A stretch of 11,097 bases of DNA from Pseudomonadota bacterium (GTDB lineage Bacteria > Pseudomonadota > Alphaproteobacteria > Reyranellales > Reyranellaceae): positions 1 to 11,097 of the forward strand of contig JAEZHS010000208.1 of the NCBI GenBank assembly GCA_023436825.1. The letters run 5' to 3'. The notes beneath the pieces were generated by a model. The model ran no database searches. It saw only the letters and a list, made by a program, of their open reading frames with translations, and was not told the origin of the DNA. Below, piece by piece: positions 1 through 6,051 of the stretch. A program made the translations under genes and the position numbers. Position 1 is the first letter of the stretch. The number at the start of each line of letters is the position of its first letter.

Positions 1-162
1 CGCCTGGCCTGGTCTGGAATCCGAAGCATGCGTTTGTGCTCAGGCTTGTCGTTCTCCTCGTCGGCCCAGGCATCCGCTATCGGCGCCGGCAAGCGAGGAG
101 AGACACCGGATCATGCCAGCATCTGCGTCGGCACGCCGAGCACCGACGCGCGGCTCCCATTC

Positions 163-876
163 CTACCAGTAGCGCACGGGGCCGGTATCGATGTGGACGA
201 AGCCCGAGCGCGGGTAGAAGCCGACGCCGCCCATGCCCAGCGAACGCGCAACCTGCCGGATCTGGAAGACCGGCACGCCAGGCATGCTGATGTCCATCGC
301 ATTGCCGTTCATGTGCTGGCTGTCGCTGGCCACGCCGCGGCTGACGCTCGCCAGCCAGGCGTTGCTGGTGGGTGAACGATAGGCCGAGAGGACCTCGACG
401 GTGCCGGTAAAGCCGACATGCTGCTGGGTGTGCCACAGCACATCGAACAGCTGCGGATCCATTTCCGTCTCGCTGGCGTCACGCGAATCGCGCAGGAAGT
501 GGTTGAGCTTGTCCAGCGCATCGCGATGGTAGGCGCCGCCGGACCAGTAGGTGACGGTAAGAGCCTCGTCGGTGTTGACGTTCACCAGGCTGAGGGTGCG
601 GGGGCTGGTGGTGTCGAGCACCGGCGGCGGCGGAGGCGGGGCCATCGTGAAGCCGCCGTAGCGGGCGGCACGCACTTGCGGCTGTGCCGGCGACGGCTTG
701 GCCGCGGTCTTCTTGGTCGATGGCGACAGCGAAGCCTTTGAAGCGGCCGGTTTGGCGGCAGCCTTCTTGGCGGAGATGGCAGCGGCTTTCGGCGCGCTGT
801 GCTTGGTCTTGGCGAGCCCCGTCCCGGCAAAAGCCAGGCACAGGCAGGCGGCCACGCTTAGCATGAGGGGGTACAT
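163..876 (-). CDS. Secreted DUF882 (YcbK-like, peptidase M15 superfamily) zinc peptidase
   Basis: A 237-residue exported protein of the DUF882/YcbK group, related to M15 D-Ala-D-Ala carboxypeptidases, so probably a periplasmic murein-modifying enzyme. Residues 1-22 form a signal peptide (hydrophobic MLSVAACLCLAFAG, cleavage near LA-KT). An Ala/Lys/Pro-rich linker follows to about 85, including a run of prolines. The catalytic domain covers about 90-237. The probable zinc ligands are H188 and D195 (SQHMNGNAMDI) and H228 (FVHIDTG), preceded by the typical SAYRSP motif. I chose the ATG at 876 because GAGG lies 6 nt upstream; a TTG at 888 would sit on top of that ribosome site. It lies 215 bp downstream of the cyclase gene on the same strand and probably has its own promoter. 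It ends with TAG. The family call is firm from motifs; the substrate is inferred. Confidence 0.88.
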   Translation of the reverse strand: MYPLMLSVAACLCLAFAGTGLAKTKHSAPKAAAISAKKAAAKPAASKASLSPSTKKTAAKPSPAQPQVRAARYGGFTMAPPPPPPVLDTTSPRTLSLVNVNTDEALTVTYWSGGAYHRDALDKLNHFLRDSRDASETEMDPQLFDVLWHTQQHVGFTGTVEVLSAYRSPTSNAWLASVSRGVASDSQHMNGNAMDISMPGVPVFQIRQVARSLGMGGVGFYPRSGFVHIDTGPVRYW

Positions 877-882
877 GCTTGG

Positions 883-886
883 CCTC
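883..886 (-). promoter_or_regulatory. Ribosome binding site (GAGG) of the DUF882 gene
   Basis: GAGG on the minus strand lies 6 nt before the ATG at 876. It decides between that start and the upstream in-frame TTG at 888, which would overlap it. Confidence 0.5.
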
Positions 887-906
887 AATGTTGTTGTATT
901 TTTGCC

Positions 907-934
907 ACAGTACCAGAGACCGCTTGCGCATCAA
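907..934 (-). promoter_or_regulatory. Possible sigma70-type promoter for the DUF882 gene
   Basis: On the minus strand TTGATG (929-934, 4 of 6 matches to the -35 consensus) is followed after 16 bp by TACTGT (907-912, 3 of 6 to the -10). This is about 30 bp before the start codon, in a locally AT-richer stretch. The match is weak and position is the main support. Confidence 0.25.
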
Positions 935-1091
935 GCAAAAAATCGTTTCCGGGCGGGATTTTGGCAAAACAACTTGATGTTCTACGCGATGCGTTGGCTC
1001 TCGAGCCGTCGGTGCAAGCCTGGGCGCTTTGGGGCAGCGCGTCACAGCACCTTCTTGAGCGTGATCGGGCGGTCGCATCCGCGCCTGGCGT

Positions 1092-2978
1092 TCACCCCTG
1101 CCGCGCCACCCGTGAGTTGACGGGCAATCCGCGCAGGGCGTCCGCGGCCGCCGGGTCTTCCAGGCCGGCCGCGATGCGCAGGAACGTCGTGCCGCGCCGC
1201 TGGTGCTCGGGATTCCGGAACATGAATCCCGCCAGCGACCGTTCGACCTGGCCCGGGGCAATGCGCGTCGATTCCGCCACCGCGGCGCGCGCCTTGTCGA
1301 GCTCGCCCAACCCGACATGGTTCACCGCGAGATGGGCATGCAGCGGCGCGAAGCCCGGCGCCTCGCGGATGCCGAGCCTCGCGTAGTCGACGCCGTCGGC
1401 GTAGCGGCCGGCACATTCGCTCGCCATCGCCAGGTTCAGGAACACGGTGGCCCTGTGCGGGTCGCGCGGGCTGAGCCGCAACGCCTCCAGGAGATGCTCG
1501 ATGGCGCTTTCCGGCTCTCCCCACAGGATCTCGATGAAGGAGAGGGCGGTCACCGCGGCCATCGAATGAGGATTGAGCTCGTGAGCGTGGCGCACCGAGG
1601 CCAGGGCCTCGTCGATACGGTCGCGGTCGCCCGCAAAGGCCAGCAGCAGTCCCTTCATGCTGTGGGCGAAGGCGAGCGATCGATCGATGCCGATCGCCCG
1701 TTCGGCGGCACTCATGCCCTCGCGCCACGCCGCGGCACGGTCGGCGGCCGTCGCGAAGGCAAGGTGCTGCCACTGGGCGAAGGCGAGCGCGCTGAGCGCC
1801 GTCGTGCTTCTGGGATCGATGGCCAGCGCGGCGGCGGCATCGGCAATGGCGGCATCGCGCAGGCCGGCATCCGACTTCAGCCAGGCCTCGAAGGCCTTGG
1901 CGTTGGCGCGCACGGCGATCTCGTAGGCGTTGAGGTCCTCCGGGCGGCGGCGATGGATCTTCTCCGTCTCGGCATCGAGGATCTGCGGGGCGATCGCCCG
2001 CACGATGCTGCGCGTCAGCTCTTCCTGGACCGCGAAGATGTCCTCGAGCACCCGGTCGTAGCGCTCCGCCCAGATGTGGTTGCCGCTCAACGCATCGATC
2101 AGCTGGCCGGTGACCCGCACCCGGTTGACCGCCTTGCGGATGCTGCCCTCCAGGACATAGCGCACGCCGAGCTCGCCCGCGACCACCCGCACGTCCACGG
2201 CGCGGCCCTTGTAGGTAAAGGTGCTGTTGCGCGCGATCACGAACAGCTCGTGGAACCGCGCCAGCTCGGTGATGATGTCCTCGGTGATGCCGTCGGTGAA
2301 ATACTCCTGCTCGGGATCGCCCGACATGTTGTTGAAGGGCAGGACGGCGATCGACGGCTTGTCCGGCAGCGGCGGCGGCACGGCGAGCCCCGCCGCCGCG
2401 TTCGGATGGGCGGAGGCACGCCCGGCCTTTCCCGGCCAGTCCTCCGCCGCCCACGTCACGCGCCAGGCGTGAACCGGCTTGGCGATGTTCTTGAGCTCGA
2501 GGCTGCCGAGATCCTCGAAGCCGGCCGGCAGCCGGCCCGCCACGGCGTCGTGCACGTTGCCCGATATCAGGATGCCGCCGGCGGGCGCGGCGCCTTCCAG
2601 GCGCACGGCGATGTTCACCCCGTCGCCATAGAGCTCGTTGTCGTCGACCATCAGGTCACCGAGGTCGATGCCGATGCGCAGCACGATGGCGGTATCCGCC
2701 GGTTGATGGCGATTGGCCTCGGCCATCGCCTGCTGGATCTCGATGGCGGCGCTCAACGCTTCGACCGCGCTCGCGAACTCGATCATGGCGCCGTCGCCCG
2801 TGAGCTTGATCAGCCGCCCGCCGTGACGCCGGACAGCGGGCTCGATGCGCTCGATGCGATGCGTCTTGAGGCGGAGGTGCGTGCCGCTTTCATCGCCGCC
2901 CATCAGGCGCGCATAGCCCACGACGTCGATGCTCACGATCGCCGCCAGACGCCGCAGGATTTGCTTGCCGGTCTCCAT
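1092..2978 (-). CDS. Class III adenylate/guanylate cyclase with TolB-N-like and TPR regions
   Basis: A 628-residue cytoplasmic protein with the cyclase - TolB-N - TPR layout that is abundant in rhizobia-like alphaproteobacteria. The cyclase domain is residues 10-175. D18 (SIDVVGY) and D62 (KLTGDGAMIEF) are the expected metal ligands, K58 is the lysine of the KxxGD motif, and N122 and R126 (GVNIAVRLE) are the transition-state residues. A TolB-N/FlgO-like domain starts near 206 (KPSIAVLPFNNMSGDPEQEYF) and runs to about 310. Helical TPR-type repeats fill about 340-600. The protein should make cAMP or cGMP from NTP; substrate choice cannot be read safely. E115 stands where the purine-recognising position is usually Asp. 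No signal peptide or membrane segment is seen. A GAGGGG stretch lies just before the ATG. It is divergent from the DUF3987 gene, with palindromic element copy A between them. Confidence 0.9.
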   Translation of the reverse strand: METGKQILRRLAAIVSIDVVGYARLMGGDESGTHLRLKTHRIERIEPAVRRHGGRLIKLTGDGAMIEFASAVEALSAAIEIQQAMAEANRHQPADTAIVLRIGIDLGDLMVDDNELYGDGVNIAVRLEGAAPAGGILISGNVHDAVAGRLPAGFEDLGSLELKNIAKPVHAWRVTWAAEDWPGKAGRASAHPNAAAGLAVPPPLPDKPSIAVLPFNNMSGDPEQEYFTDGITEDIITELARFHELFVIARNSTFTYKGRAVDVRVVAGELGVRYVLEGSIRKAVNRVRVTGQLIDALSGNHIWAERYDRVLEDIFAVQEELTRSIVRAIAPQILDAETEKIHRRRPEDLNAYEIAVRANAKAFEAWLKSDAGLRDAAIADAAAALAIDPRSTTALSALAFAQWQHLAFATAADRAAAWREGMSAAERAIGIDRSLAFAHSMKGLLLAFAGDRDRIDEALASVRHAHELNPHSMAAVTALSFIEILWGEPESAIEHLLEALRLSPRDPHRATVFLNLAMASECAGRYADGVDYARLGIREAPGFAPLHAHLAVNHVGLGELDKARAAVAESTRIAPGQVERSLAGFMFRNPEHQRRGTTFLRIAAGLEDPAAADALRGLPVNSRVARQG

Positions 2979-3109
2979 GGCCCCTCGATCGACGCGTCTT
3001 GCGCAACTACGACATGCCGACGGTCCCCGAGCCTCGATCAGCAGCGCGCCAGGGCACCATCCGTCGAAACAGCATGATGACCATTCTACAGGCCTCAGGG
3101 GAACAGCGG

Positions 3110-3279
3110 GGCTATTGCATATGTCAATTTTCCCGTCATCCCGAGCGGAGCCGCCCGAAGGGCGGCGCAGTCGAGGGACCTGTTCGTCGACGCGTCAACA
3201 AGAACAGGTTCCTCCACTGCGCCTCGCTGCGCGAGGCTCCGGTCGGGATGACGGGACCTTGGAGCCATATGCGATTGCC
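3110..3279. repeat. Palindromic MITE/REP-like element, copy A
   Basis: The core 3132-3255 begins CCCGTCATCCCGAGCGGAGCC and ends with its near-perfect reverse complement. The left arm carries the hairpin GCCGCCC-GAA-GGGCGGC and the right arm GCCTCGC-TGC-GCGAGGC. The centre pairs GAGGGACCTGTTC with GAACAGGTTCCTC around a nearly palindromic GTCGACGCGTCAAC. Outside the core the ends match again: GGCTATTGCATATG (3110-3123) against the reverse complement of 3266-3279, GGCAATCGCATATG, 12 of 14 identical. The whole is about 170 bp with no coding content. It lies between two divergent genes. No flanking target-site duplication is obvious. Confidence 0.85.
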
Positions 3280-3308
3280 GCCGGGACAGCGCCCGTGCCG
3301 GCATTTCC

Positions 3309-3322
3309 AGCACTTCGGTGCT
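3309..3322 (+). other. Short UUCG-tetraloop hairpin upstream of the DUF3987 promoter
   Basis: AGCAC-TTCG-GTGCT forms a perfect 5-bp stem with the very stable UUCG loop, followed by TTAT. It could be a weak terminator shielding the promoter at 3342-3370 from read-through. The stem is short, so this is tentative. Confidence 0.25.
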
Positions 3323-3341
3323 TTATGAGATACTTAAGTTA

Positions 3342-3370
3342 TTGACAGGCAGGCCGCCATGTTCTATTTC
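3342..3370 (+). promoter_or_regulatory. Sigma70-like promoter of the DUF3987 gene
   Basis: A perfect -35 box TTGACA (3342-3347), a 17-bp spacer, then TATTTC (3365-3370, 3 of 6 matches to the -10). Transcription would begin near 3377, about 19 nt before the ATG at 3396. This agrees with that start codon and not with the GTG at 3318. Confidence 0.5.
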
Positions 3371-3383
3371 TGTTCCTTCCACT

Positions 3384-3389
3384 GAAGGG
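3384..3389 (+). promoter_or_regulatory. Ribosome binding site (GAAGGG) of the DUF3987 gene
   Basis: GAAGGG lies 6 nt before ATG 3396 and fixes this start. The longer in-frame GTG at 3318 has no ribosome site and lies upstream of the promoter. Confidence 0.55.
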
Positions 3390-3395
3390 CCCGCA

Positions 3396-4793
3396 ATGTC
3401 CTCCCACGCCTATTACGTACACGCATCAGAGCAGACCTGGCGCGATCCCGATGTCAGCATCCTCGACGACCGCCGTGCGCCCGTGCCTGCCGTCCCGTTG
3501 GCGTTGCTGCCGCAACCATGGCGCGACTGGATCGCCGACACCGAGAAATCGACCGGCGCGCCGGCGGACTACGTCCTGCAGTCCGTGCTGGCAGGCGTCG
3601 CCGCCGTCTGCGGAGCCGGCGTTCGGGTGCGCGTGACCCCGGCTTGGGACGAGCCGCTGGCGCTGTGGCAGGCGGTGGTGGGCGAGCCCTCGGCCGGCAA
3701 GTCGGCGGCACTGGCGCCCATGCGGCGGCTGCTGGAGGTCATCGAGCAGGAGCGGCGGCTGGGCGACGAGGAGCGCCGCGTGGCCCACGCCGAGCGCTGC
3801 AAGCAGAGCGGGCAGGACACGCCCTTCATGCCGTCGCAGATCGTGACGACCGGCGCCGATCCCGCGGCGCTTCTGCCGACGCTGGTCGACGTCGTCACCG
3901 GCAATCCCTGTGGCGTGCTGCTGTGGCGCGACGGCGCGCCAGCCTGGATCGGCGTTGAGGACGAGGAGGCCGGCCATCGCGCGCACTGGCTCTCCCGCTG
4001 GACGGCCGGCGCCGTCACCGTGACACCGCCGCGCCAGCCGGCGCGGTCGGTCCGGCGCTTCCCCGTCAGCATCCTGGAAACCATCCGGCCGGAGCGACTC
4101 AAGGAAGCTCTGCAGTCCGGCGACGACTGCCTGGCGGTGCGCTTCCTCTTCGTCTGGCCGGGGCCGCAGCCTTACCGCGCGCTCGCCATGCTCGAGGCCT
4201 CGCGCGACGAGGAGATCCTGCAGCGCCTGCGCGCCCTGTCGCGGCTGGCGAAGAGTGCCGACGATCCCTGCGTGATCGACGTCGACGCGCGCGGCCGCGC
4301 GGCGCTCGATGCCGTCCTCAGCCGCCTGCATGAGGAGCGCGGCAAGGCCGAAGGCCTGGAGGCGGCGTGGCTGGGCAAGAGCCGCTCCGTGATCGTGCGC
4401 CTGGCCGGTATCCTGGAGGTGCTGGCGACCATCGACGGCAAGGCCAGGCGCCCCGGCGCGATCGGCGCCGAGCAGGTCGAAGCTGCCGCTGCGCTATGGC
4501 GGGACTACTTCTGGCCGCATGCCCGCTCGGTGTTCGACAGCGCCGAGCTCTCCGACTATGACAAGCGCGTCCGCCGCGTCGCGCGCTGGCTGCTCGACAA
4601 GCGGCCAAGCTCCGTAACCCGCGAGGAGGTCCGGCGGCGGGCGCTGCGTCAGGCCACGACGGCCGATCAGACCGAACACGTGCTGCAGCGGCTGGACTAT
4701 CTCGGCTACGTCCGGCCCGACCTGACCCATCGCGACAAGACCGGCCGGCCGGCCAACCGCTGGCAGGTCAATCCGGCGCTTTACGCGAAGTGA
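3396..4793 (+). CDS. DUF3987 (YfjI-like) P-loop protein, probable replication/helicase-type function
   Basis: A 465-residue cytoplasmic protein of the DUF3987 family, whose members are P-loop ATPases often found with primase domains on plasmids, prophages and integrative elements. Residues about 40-90 match the usual entry to the domain (LLPQPWRDWIAD, then YVLQSVLAGVAAVCG). A Walker A motif GEPSAGKS is at 96-103. A basic, winged-helix-like tail covers about 385-465 (KRVRRVARWLLDKRPSSVTREEVRRRAL, given here only as a pattern of Lys/Arg-rich helices, ending NPALYAK). No primase or polymerase domain is fused, which is shorter than many relatives. Start 3396 is chosen from the ribosome site and promoter. 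No integrase, relaxase or phage gene lies nearby, so it may be a remnant of a mobile element or a domesticated gene. The family call is good; the biochemical role is not established for this protein. Confidence 0.8.
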   Translation: MSSHAYYVHASEQTWRDPDVSILDDRRAPVPAVPLALLPQPWRDWIADTEKSTGAPADYVLQSVLAGVAAVCGAGVRVRVTPAWDEPLALWQAVVGEPSAGKSAALAPMRRLLEVIEQERRLGDEERRVAHAERCKQSGQDTPFMPSQIVTTGADPAALLPTLVDVVTGNPCGVLLWRDGAPAWIGVEDEEAGHRAHWLSRWTAGAVTVTPPRQPARSVRRFPVSILETIRPERLKEALQSGDDCLAVRFLFVWPGPQPYRALAMLEASRDEEILQRLRALSRLAKSADDPCVIDVDARGRAALDAVLSRLHEERGKAEGLEAAWLGKSRSVIVRLAGILEVLATIDGKARRPGAIGAEQVEAAAALWRDYFWPHARSVFDSAELSDYDKRVRRVARWLLDKRPSSVTREEVRRRALRQATTADQTEHVLQRLDYLGYVRPDLTHRDKTGRPANRWQVNPALYAK

Positions 4794-4801
4794 AAACCAG
4801 T

Positions 4802-4828
4802 AGCGGAAACAGCGGGAACAGCGGAAAT
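4802..4828 (+). repeat. Three tandem 9-bp repeats just past the DUF3987 stop
   Basis: AGCGGAAAC, AGCGGGAAC and AGCGGAAAT follow one another without a gap, 8 bp after the TGA. The period is a multiple of three, so they would encode a tripeptide repeat if translated: Ser-Gly-Asn in one frame (open from 4790 to a TGA at 4895), or an Ala-Glu-Thr-like series in the frame of the upstream gene itself (open from 4794 to a TAG at 4890). Confidence 0.7.
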
Positions 4829-4848
4829 TCATTTTTTCCGGCCCGCCG

Positions 4849-4876
4849 GCAAGGTCGCGGTCTGCCGCGACCTTGC
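4849..4876. terminator. Strong GC-rich hairpin between convergent genes, possible bidirectional terminator
   Basis: GCAAGGTCGCGG-TCTG-CCGCGACCTTGC makes a perfect 12-bp stem with a 4-nt loop. It sits midway between the stop codons of the DUF3987 gene (4793) and bioY (4930). A six-T run (4832-4837) lies before the stem on the plus strand, but neither strand has a T-tract after it, so it is not a classical intrinsic terminator. Confidence 0.5.
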
Positions 4877-4929
4877 GCGCAAGCGCGGCTAGGATGACGA
4901 AGGCGCGGTCATCGTGCCGAACATGAAAG

Positions 4930-5520
4930 TCATCGAAGCCGGGGTGCCGCGCGGCGGGCCAGCAGCGCCAGGATCGCCGCGCCGAGCGCCGATTTGAGGA
5001 CTGCGCCGACCAGGAACGGCGCGACGCCGAGGCTGATCGCCTTGTCTACGCCGATCATCGCGGCGAGCCACATCCCACCGAGGACGAGACACGCGGCGTT
5101 GCCGATCAGCATGGCACCGAACGAAAGAAGCGGTCGCTGGCCGTTCCAGCCGCGTTCGACCAGCCAGCCGCAGAGCGCCGCGGCGATCGGAAAGGCGAAG
5201 AGATATCCGGCCGTCGGTCCGACGAAGCGATGCAGTCCGGCAGCGCCTCCTGCCAGCACCGGCATTCCAAAAGCACCCTGCAGCAGCCAGGCGACGACGG
5301 TCACGGTCCCGAGCCGCCAGCCGTAAAGGGCGCCGATCAGGGTCACGGCGAATGTCTGCATGGTGATCGGCACGGGCACCATGGGCACCTGGATATGGGA
5401 GGACAGCGCGAGCAGGCCCGTTCCCAACACCACGGCCGCGACTTGCCAGACAAGAGGCTGGGCGCTGAGGCCGGAGGGACCAAACACGGGCTTCAAGGAT
5501 TGCAATTCGGCGTCGCGCAC
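4930..5520 (-). CDS. bioY: Biotin transporter BioY (ECF-type substrate-binding membrane subunit)
   Basis: An integral inner-membrane protein that captures biotin, either alone or with an energising BioM/BioN module. The family hallmarks are present: QVPMVPVPITMQTFAVTL after the first membrane helix, then ALYGWRLG, GMPVLAGGAAGLHRFVGPTAGYL, and a C-terminal helix containing LVGAVLKSALGAAIL. About six hydrophobic segments span the protein. I chose GTG 5520 (196 residues) because GGAGA lies 8 nt upstream; a TTG at 5562 would give 210 residues but has no ribosome site, and no ATG is available in frame. No bioM, bioN, bioR or biotin-synthesis gene is in the window, so it appears solitary. It is convergent with the DUF3987 gene. 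The assignment is firm; the start is moderately sure. Confidence 0.92.
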   Translation of the reverse strand: MRDAELQSLKPVFGPSGLSAQPLVWQVAAVVLGTGLLALSSHIQVPMVPVPITMQTFAVTLIGALYGWRLGTVTVVAWLLQGAFGMPVLAGGAAGLHRFVGPTAGYLFAFPIAAALCGWLVERGWNGQRPLLSFGAMLIGNAACLVLGGMWLAAMIGVDKAISLGVAPFLVGAVLKSALGAAILALLARRAAPRLR

Positions 5521-5528
5521 GGAAACGG

Positions 5529-5533
5529 TCTCC
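5529..5533 (-). promoter_or_regulatory. Ribosome binding site (GGAGA) that favours the GTG start of bioY
   Basis: GGAGA on the minus strand lies 8 nt before GTG 5520. The alternative TTG start at 5562 has no comparable site. Confidence 0.45.
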
Positions 5534-5626
5534 AGAAAGTTGTTGTGGGTGATGTCCGGCAATCTACGGCGTGCAGCATCAGAGGCAAGAACTTGATCGC
5601 TTGTTCCGGCTGCATCGGCTCATGTT

Positions 5627-5648
5627 CCTCTCCCCCTTGGGGGAGAGG
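5627..5648. repeat. REP-like palindrome CCTCTCCCCC-TT-GGGGGAGAGG
   Basis: A perfect inverted repeat of 10 bp on each side of TT, followed by GCTAGGTGAGG-like sequence. Short palindromes of this CTCTCCCC...GGGGAGAG kind followed by GGTGAGG are widely scattered between genes in proteobacterial genomes. It lies in the upstream region of bioY. Confidence 0.6.
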
Positions 5649-5819
5649 CTAGGTGAGGAAGTGGGCGATTTCGACTTCGAGGCGATGGGTGCGGTTCGAT
5701 CCGCTGCCAGGCTGCGCGCCTTGCAGGACTGCGTCCTGGCGAACGCGGTGCTGGCACTGACTGCACCACAGCATGTGGTGGCTCCCTACGGTGCGAAAGA
5801 ATACCACCCGTTGTGTCGT

Positions 5820-5976
5820 CTATCGCATTTGACCAATTCCCCGTCATCCCGAGCGGAGCCGCCCGAAGGGCGGCGCAGTCGAGGGACCTGTTTTTGTCGA
5901 TGCATCACAAAAACAGGTCCCTCCACTCCGCCTCGCTACGCTCGGCTCCGGTCGGGATGACGGAGCTTGGCGATAG
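5820..5976. repeat. Palindromic MITE/REP-like element, copy B
   Basis: Same family and orientation as copy A. The core runs 5840-5963. The left arm hairpin GCCGCCC-GAA-GGGCGGC is identical to copy A. The centre is a perfect 17-bp stem, 5881-5897 against 5907-5923, capped around GATGCATC. The right arm hairpin (GCCTCGC-TAC-GCTCGGC) has lost two pairs. The outer end CTATCGC (5820-5826) matches the reverse complement of GCGATAG (5970-5976), and the 20 bp left of the core match copy A at 14 of 20 positions. It lies about 75 bp past the stop of the acyl-CoA synthetase gene and could end its transcript. Confidence 0.85.
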
Positions 5977-6051
5977 CTCTACCCGTTGCGGTGAGGCTTG
6001 GCTGCTTGCCATCGATATTTACTTGGGTTATTATTCGATGTGACTGAAGTG

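Larger units (their letters stand above)
5521..6051. other. 531-bp gap between bioY and the acyl-CoA synthetase gene
   Basis: I see no convincing gene here; the open frames crossing it run through repeat sequence. It holds a REP-like palindrome at 5627-5648, two small hairpins at 5724-5738 (CAGGAC-TGC-GTCCTG) and 5764-5780 (CACCACA-GCA-TGTGGTG), and element copy B at 5820-5976. The bioY promoter must lie in it, but no clear -35/-10 pair or TTATxxATAA-type BioR operator was recognised. Confidence 0.6.

Noticed and set aside
36..290. Small plus-strand frame starting with a hydrophobic stretch near the left edge
   Set aside because: No ribosome site, arginine-rich low-complexity continuation, and more than 120 bp overlap with the DUF882 gene on the other strand.
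1203..3077. Long plus-strand frame opposite the cyclase gene
   Set aside because: Composition is typical of an antisense shadow, while the minus frame has complete cyclase, TolB-N and TPR signatures.
3122..3127. TTGACA on the minus strand as a -35 box for the cyclase gene
   Set aside because: No -10 at 16-18 bp; it lies in the terminal part of the repeat element, and the only TAGAAT (3083-3088) is 33 bp away.
3318..3395. Longer GTG start for the DUF3987 gene
   Set aside because: No ribosome site; the codon lies in a hairpin and upstream of the TTGACA promoter, while ATG 3396 has GAAGGG at good spacing.
5571..5960. Open frame of about 129 codons in the bioY upstream gap
   Set aside because: It runs through the REP-like palindrome and element copy B, and looks like repeat sequence, not protein.
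3110..5976. CRISPR array
   Set aside because: The repeats are long inverted palindromes more than 2 kb apart, not short direct repeats with regular spacers.
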